The translations under genes were made by a program, and so were the position numbers. Under the pieces are notes generated by a model. It worked only from the letters and a program-made list of their open reading frames with translations, was not told the DNA's origin and did not search any database. Below, one piece after another: positions 5,424 to 7,941 of a stretch of 7,941 nucleotides of DNA. Numbering within the stretch: position 1 is the stretch's first letter; each line of letters starts with the position of its first letter. The stretch comes from an uncultured Clostridia bacterium (GTDB lineage: Bacteria; Bacillota; Clostridia; Christensenellales; UBA1242): assembly GCA_947631485.1 (NCBI GenBank), contig CANRLJ010000033.1, forward strand, positions 1 to 7,941, written 5' to 3'.

Positions 5424-6038
5424 ATGAAGAAATTTTTTAAAGAATTTAAGGCATTTATAAGCCGCGGAAATATTCTGGACATGGCTGTCGGCGTCATCAT
5501 AGGTGGTGCGTTTTCTGCAATAGTAACTGCCTTCACAAACAAAATCATCATGCCAATCGTAAACTTCATCCTGATGTTGATTGGCGGCGGAAATGGGCTT
5601 GAATCCGCATACACATTTTTAAAGAAGGTTTATGTCGTTGCAGAAGATGGAACTTTCACCGATGTTATTGACCTGACAAAGAGCATATACATAGATTGGG
5701 GCGCATTTATAACAGCAATTTTGGACTTCTTGATCATCGCGCTGACATTGTTTATAATTTTGAAAGTTGCCATGAACGCAAGAGGATATTTGAAAAAGGC
5801 AGTAAGCGAAAACCCAACTCGTGAAGAAAGAAAGCAACTCAAAGCAGAAGGGGTTGATATGAAAGACCACAAGGCAGTTGTTCAGGCGACAGCCCAACTT
5901 CGCGAAAAGAACAAGCCAGCACCAGAGCCTCCAAAACCAACTCAAGAAGAATTGCTTACAGGAATTTTGGAAGAACTGAAAAAGCAAAACGAAAAACCAG
6001 AAGCAGAAAAACCAAAGAAAACAACAAAAGCAAAATAA
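5424..6038 (+). CDS. mscL: Large-conductance mechanosensitive channel MscL
   Basis: Homopentameric membrane channel that opens under high membrane tension and releases solutes during hypo-osmotic shock. The N-terminus has the family signature: an amphipathic helix KKFFKEFKAFISRGN, then LDMAVGVIIGGAFSAIV entering the first membrane helix (about 17-45). A periplasmic-side loop (about 53-90) follows, then a second membrane helix (about 93-115, FITAILDFLIIALTLFIIL). The C-terminal cytoplasmic helix QEELLTGILEELKKQNE (174-190) matches the family's bundle helix. At 204 residues it is longer than the 136 of E. coli. The extra length is a charged linker (about 120-170, rich in Lys/Glu and ending KPAPEPPKPT) and a Lys-rich tail. 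GAGGAG at 5412-5417 fixes the start; in-frame extension upstream would cross the intergenic promoter. The gene appears to be a single unit with its own terminator. Confidence 0.95.
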   Translation: MKKFFKEFKAFISRGNILDMAVGVIIGGAFSAIVTAFTNKIIMPIVNFILMLIGGGNGLESAYTFLKKVYVVAEDGTFTDVIDLTKSIYIDWGAFITAILDFLIIALTLFIILKVAMNARGYLKKAVSENPTREERKQLKAEGVDMKDHKAVVQATAQLREKNKPAPEPPKPTQEELLTGILEELKKQNEKPEAEKPKKTTKAK

Positions 6039-6062
6039 GGGTCGTGAAAACGACTCTTTTTT
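6037..6062 (+). terminator. mscL terminator
   Basis: GGGTCGT (6039-6045), GAAA tetraloop, ACGACTC (6050-6056), then six T's, with the A's of the stop codon pairing into the T-run. Seven stem pairs including one G-T. It begins right after the mscL stop codon. Confidence 0.88.
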
Positions 6063-6127
6063 GTTGCAAAAAAACCTGTCGGCACAGGATGGGGTCAACA
6101 TATTGTGGCACAAAAGCCGTGAAAAAG

Positions 6128-6183
6128 AATTCGCAAAATGTCCAAATTTGAGTTTTACGCACAGATTTTGACCTTTGCGAATT
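6128..6183. repeat. Inverted repeat, possible stem-loop
   Basis: AATTCGCAAA (6128-6137) and TTTGCGAATT (6174-6183) are perfect 10-bp arms. Pairing continues inward imperfectly (GTC with GAC, AAAT with ATTT) and outward as AAAAAG with CTTTTT after a TTGT bulge. As RNA it would make a long stem with a loop of roughly 17-20 nt followed by a U-rich run. It could be a terminator-like or small-RNA structure, or a DNA-binding site; nothing in the window decides. Confidence 0.5.
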
Positions 6184-6192
6184 TTGTCTTTT

Positions 6193-6210
6193 TGTTATAA
6201 ATTTATAACA
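6193..6210. repeat. Perfect 18-bp palindrome, possible operator
   Basis: TGTTATAAATTTATAACA reads the same on both strands. Its TGTTA/TAACA ends recall sites of CRP/FNR-type and Rex regulators, but the spacing is not right for the usual Rex box (TTGTTAA-N4-TTAACAA). The factor is unknown. It lies about 108 bp upstream of the nrdD -35 box. Confidence 0.45.
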
Positions 6211-6294
6211 TGATTTCATTGCGATGGGACATAAAAAGAGGCAAAAAATTTTTCAAAAAATTTTACAAAACAAAAATCTCAAAAAAAGTAAAAA

Positions 6295-6310
6295 ATACTA
6301 TATCTAGTGA
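6295..6310 (+). promoter_or_regulatory. NrdR box 1
   Basis: ATACTATATCTAGTGA matches the published NrdR consensus acaCwAtATaTwGtgt at 13 of 16 positions, including all the strongly conserved ones. It is 16 bp from box 2 (32 bp start to start, about three helical turns), the arrangement typical for this repressor. Confidence 0.8.
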
Positions 6311-6317
6311 TTTTTTG

Positions 6318-6347
6318 TTGACAAAAACACTATATATATTGTAAAAT
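6318..6347 (+). promoter_or_regulatory. nrdD promoter
   Basis: Perfect TTGACA (6318-6323), an 18-bp spacer, TAAAAT (6342-6347). The predicted start is near 6354, giving a leader of about 29 nt that contains the GGAGG ribosome site (6370-6374). NrdR box 2 fills most of the spacer. Confidence 0.8.
6327..6342 (+). promoter_or_regulatory. NrdR box 2
   Basis: ACACTATATATATTGT matches the NrdR consensus at 15 of 16 positions (T replaces the conserved G). It lies between the -35 and -10 boxes, so binding should block RNA polymerase. NrdR itself senses nucleotide levels through an ATP-cone. Confidence 0.85.
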
Positions 6348-6382
6348 TGACTTTGAATAAAACTTTTTTGGAGGTGTAAAAC

Positions 6383-7941
6383 ATGCAAGTAATCAAAAGA
6401 AACGGAACATTTGTGGCGTATGACCCATCAAAGATCAGAAAAGCCATTGAGGCCGCAAATAAAGAGGTCAAACCAAAGGAAAGAGCAACAAAGGAAGAAA
6501 TCAAGGACATCTTGACATACATCGAGGGTCTTGGCGAAGAGAGATTGCGTGTTGAAGAAATTCAGGACATCATTGAAGAGAAGTTGATGGAGTTTCAACA
6601 CTTTGTCCTTGCAAAGAAGTATATAATCTACAGATACAAGCGTGCACTTGTAAGAAAGTCAAACACAACCGACCTTGCCATAAAAGAACTCATTGACGGC
6701 GAAAACGAATATTGGAACACAGAAAACTCAAACAAAAACGCAAGAGTTGTCACAACTCAGCGTGACTATATTGCTGGCATAACAAGCACAGACATAACAA
6801 GAAGATTTCTGCTTCCAGAGGACATTGTTGCCGCACATGATGCAGGCATAATTCACTTCCATGATGCAGACTATTTTGCTCAAAACGCACTTCACAACTG
6901 CGACCTCATCAATCTTGAGGACATGTTGCAAAACGGAACAAACATAAACGGTGTTATGATTGAAAAGCCACACAGATTTTTGACTGCAATGACTATTGCC
7001 ACCCAACTTATCACTGCGGTTTCTTCAAGTCAGTATGGTGGAGCAACAATAACAATGACACACCTTGCTCCTTTTGTAAGAGAAAGTTATAAAAGATATT
7101 TGAAGAGATATGAAGGAAGGGGGCTGACACAAAAGCAGATTGAGCAGTTTGCAAAAGAAGATTTGCAGAAGGAAATAACCGACGGCGTGCAGACCTTCCA
7201 ATATCAAATAAACTCCATGACCACAACAAATGGACAAGCACCATTTTTGAGCGTCTGCCTGTATCTTGGCGAAACAGACGAATACAAAGACGAACTTGCC
7301 ATGGTCATCGAAGAGGTCTTGAAGCAAAGGATTCAGGGCATGAAAAACGAAAAAGGCGTGTATATCACACCTGCCTTTCCAAAACTTTTGTATGTTCTTG
7401 AAGAGGACAACATCCACGAGGGCAGCAAATATTATTATCTTACAAAACTTGCTGCAGAGTGCAGTGCAAAGAGGATGGTTCCTGACTACATTTCAGAAAA
7501 GGTTATGAAACAACTGAAGATAGACAAAAACGGAAACGGACAGTGCTATCCTTGCATGGGTTGCCGTTCGTTCCTCACCCCATATGTTGACGAAAACGGA
7601 AAGCCAAAATACTACGGAAGATTCAATCAGGGCGTTGTGACAATAAACCTTGTTGATGTTGCTTTGTCCTCCGACAAAGACATGCAAAAATTCTGGAAGA
7701 TATTTGACGAAAGACTGGAACTTTGTCACCGTGCTTTGCAAATAAGACACAAACGTCTCAGCAATGCAACAAGCGATGTTGCGCCAATTCTTTGGCAACA
7801 TGGCGCATTGGCAAGACTCAAAAAGGGCGAAAGCATCCACGAACTTTTGCACAACGGCTACTCCACAATTTCGCTGGGCTATGCAGGGCTTTATGAGTGC
7901 GTAAAATACATGACAGGAAAGAGCCACACAGACGGAGCAGA
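6383..7941 (+). CDS. nrdD: Anaerobic ribonucleoside-triphosphate reductase, N-terminal part
   Basis: Class III ribonucleotide reductase: reduces ribonucleoside triphosphates to dNTPs without oxygen, using a glycyl radical installed by the radical-SAM activase NrdG and usually formate as reductant. The first 519 residues are visible; the gene runs off the right edge. Residues 1-92 are an ATP-cone (MQVIKRNGTFVAYDPSKI...), the dATP/ATP allosteric switch. The catalytic barrel follows, with HNCDLINLEDMLQNGT (171-186), SSSQYGGATITMTHLAPF (214-231), ITPAFPKLLYVLEEDN (328-343), AKRMVPDYISEK (362-373) and CYPCMGCRSFLTPYVD (388-403), where the Cys of MGCRS (394) is the expected thiyl-radical residue. 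The zinc cysteines and glycyl-radical loop lie beyond the window. The start is fixed by GGAGG at 6370-6374 and the ATP-cone N-terminus. nrdG is often the next gene, which cannot be checked here. Confidence 0.96.
   Translation, partial: MQVIKRNGTFVAYDPSKIRKAIEAANKEVKPKERATKEEIKDILTYIEGLGEERLRVEEIQDIIEEKLMEFQHFVLAKKYIIYRYKRALVRKSNTTDLAIKELIDGENEYWNTENSNKNARVVTTQRDYIAGITSTDITRRFLLPEDIVAAHDAGIIHFHDADYFAQNALHNCDLINLEDMLQNGTNINGVMIEKPHRFLTAMTIATQLITAVSSSQYGGATITMTHLAPFVRESYKRYLKRYEGRGLTQKQIEQFAKEDLQKEITDGVQTFQYQINSMTTTNGQAPFLSVCLYLGETDEYKDELAMVIEEVLKQRIQGMKNEKGVYITPAFPKLLYVLEEDNIHEGSKYYYLTKLAAECSAKRMVPDYISEKVMKQLKIDKNGNGQCYPCMGCRSFLTPYVDENGKPKYYGRFNQGVVTINLVDVALSSDKDMQKFWKIFDERLELCHRALQIRHKRLSNATSDVAPILWQHGALARLKKGESIHELLHNGYSTISLGYAGLYECVKYMTGKSHTDGA

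Larger units (their letters stand above)
6063..6290. other. Gene-free interval between mscL and nrdD with symmetric elements
   Basis: No credible coding region or recognised RNA family. It holds, in order, a small hairpin CCTGT-CGGC-ACAGG (about 6075-6088), a long imperfect inverted repeat (6128-6183), a perfect 18-bp palindrome (6193-6210) and a series of A-tracts (6243-6295) leading to the NrdR boxes. It lies after the mscL terminator and more than 100 bp upstream of the nrdD -35 box at 6318. Confidence 0.5.

Noticed and set aside
5619..6113. 164-residue minus-strand frame opposite mscL
   Set aside because: Low-complexity Phe/Cys/Trp shadow of the A-rich mscL coding strand.
6190..6211. Rex (NADH-sensing) box
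   Set aside because: The half-sites resemble TTGTTA/TAACAA but lie two bases too far apart and the last base differs from the usual pattern.
7493..7927. 144-residue minus-strand frame opposite nrdD
   Set aside because: Lies within a well-conserved nrdD reading frame; no start signal or recognisable domain.

Overview
The window comes from an AT-rich bacterium that uses the standard genetic code. The style is that of a low-GC Gram-positive (Bacillota, Clostridia-like), probably anaerobic and host- or plant-polymer-associated. Supporting points are strong GGAGG-type ribosome sites, TTGACA/TATAAT-type promoters, a type II thymidine kinase, a SAM-sensing leader in front of metK, an ATP-cone class III (oxygen-sensitive) ribonucleotide reductase behind tandem NrdR boxes, and an arabinose-releasing GH51 enzyme. 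This placement is inferred from gene content; there is no rRNA or other marker.

Layout. 1-241 (-): 5' part of thymidine kinase. 242-430: divergent promoter region between tdk and the next gene. 431-2803 (+): GH51 alpha-L-arabinofuranosidase, ending in a hairpin that can stop transcription from both sides. 2844-3790 (-): a beta-helix-like lipoprotein gene broken by an apparent one-base frameshift near 3604-3606. 3938-4081 (+): an unrecognised 47-residue small protein whose 3' end overlaps the 3' end of metK. 4062-5150 (-): metK, a divergent and compact S-adenosylmethionine synthetase. 5151-5340 (-): its promoter, a SAM-clan riboswitch and a leader terminator. 5424-6038 (+): mscL, a mechanosensitive channel with a long C-terminal linker, followed by its terminator. 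6063-6290: no gene, but an inverted repeat, a perfect 18-bp palindrome and A-tracts. 6295-6382: NrdR-controlled promoter. 6383-7941 (+): nrdD, running off the right edge.

How the parts work together. Most genes look like single transcription units with their own promoters and terminators, mixed in orientation, so this is not one operon. tdk (thymidine salvage) and nrdD (dNTP synthesis) both feed DNA precursors. metK is controlled by its own product through transcription attenuation. GH51 and the lipoprotein are the accessory, environment-facing genes.

I found no mobile element, CRISPR array, tRNA, rRNA or obvious new multi-gene system. The most interesting material is regulatory: an atypical SAM aptamer plus terminator, a textbook NrdR double box, a structured gene-free stretch before nrdD, very short predicted mRNA leaders, and the small unknown ORF.
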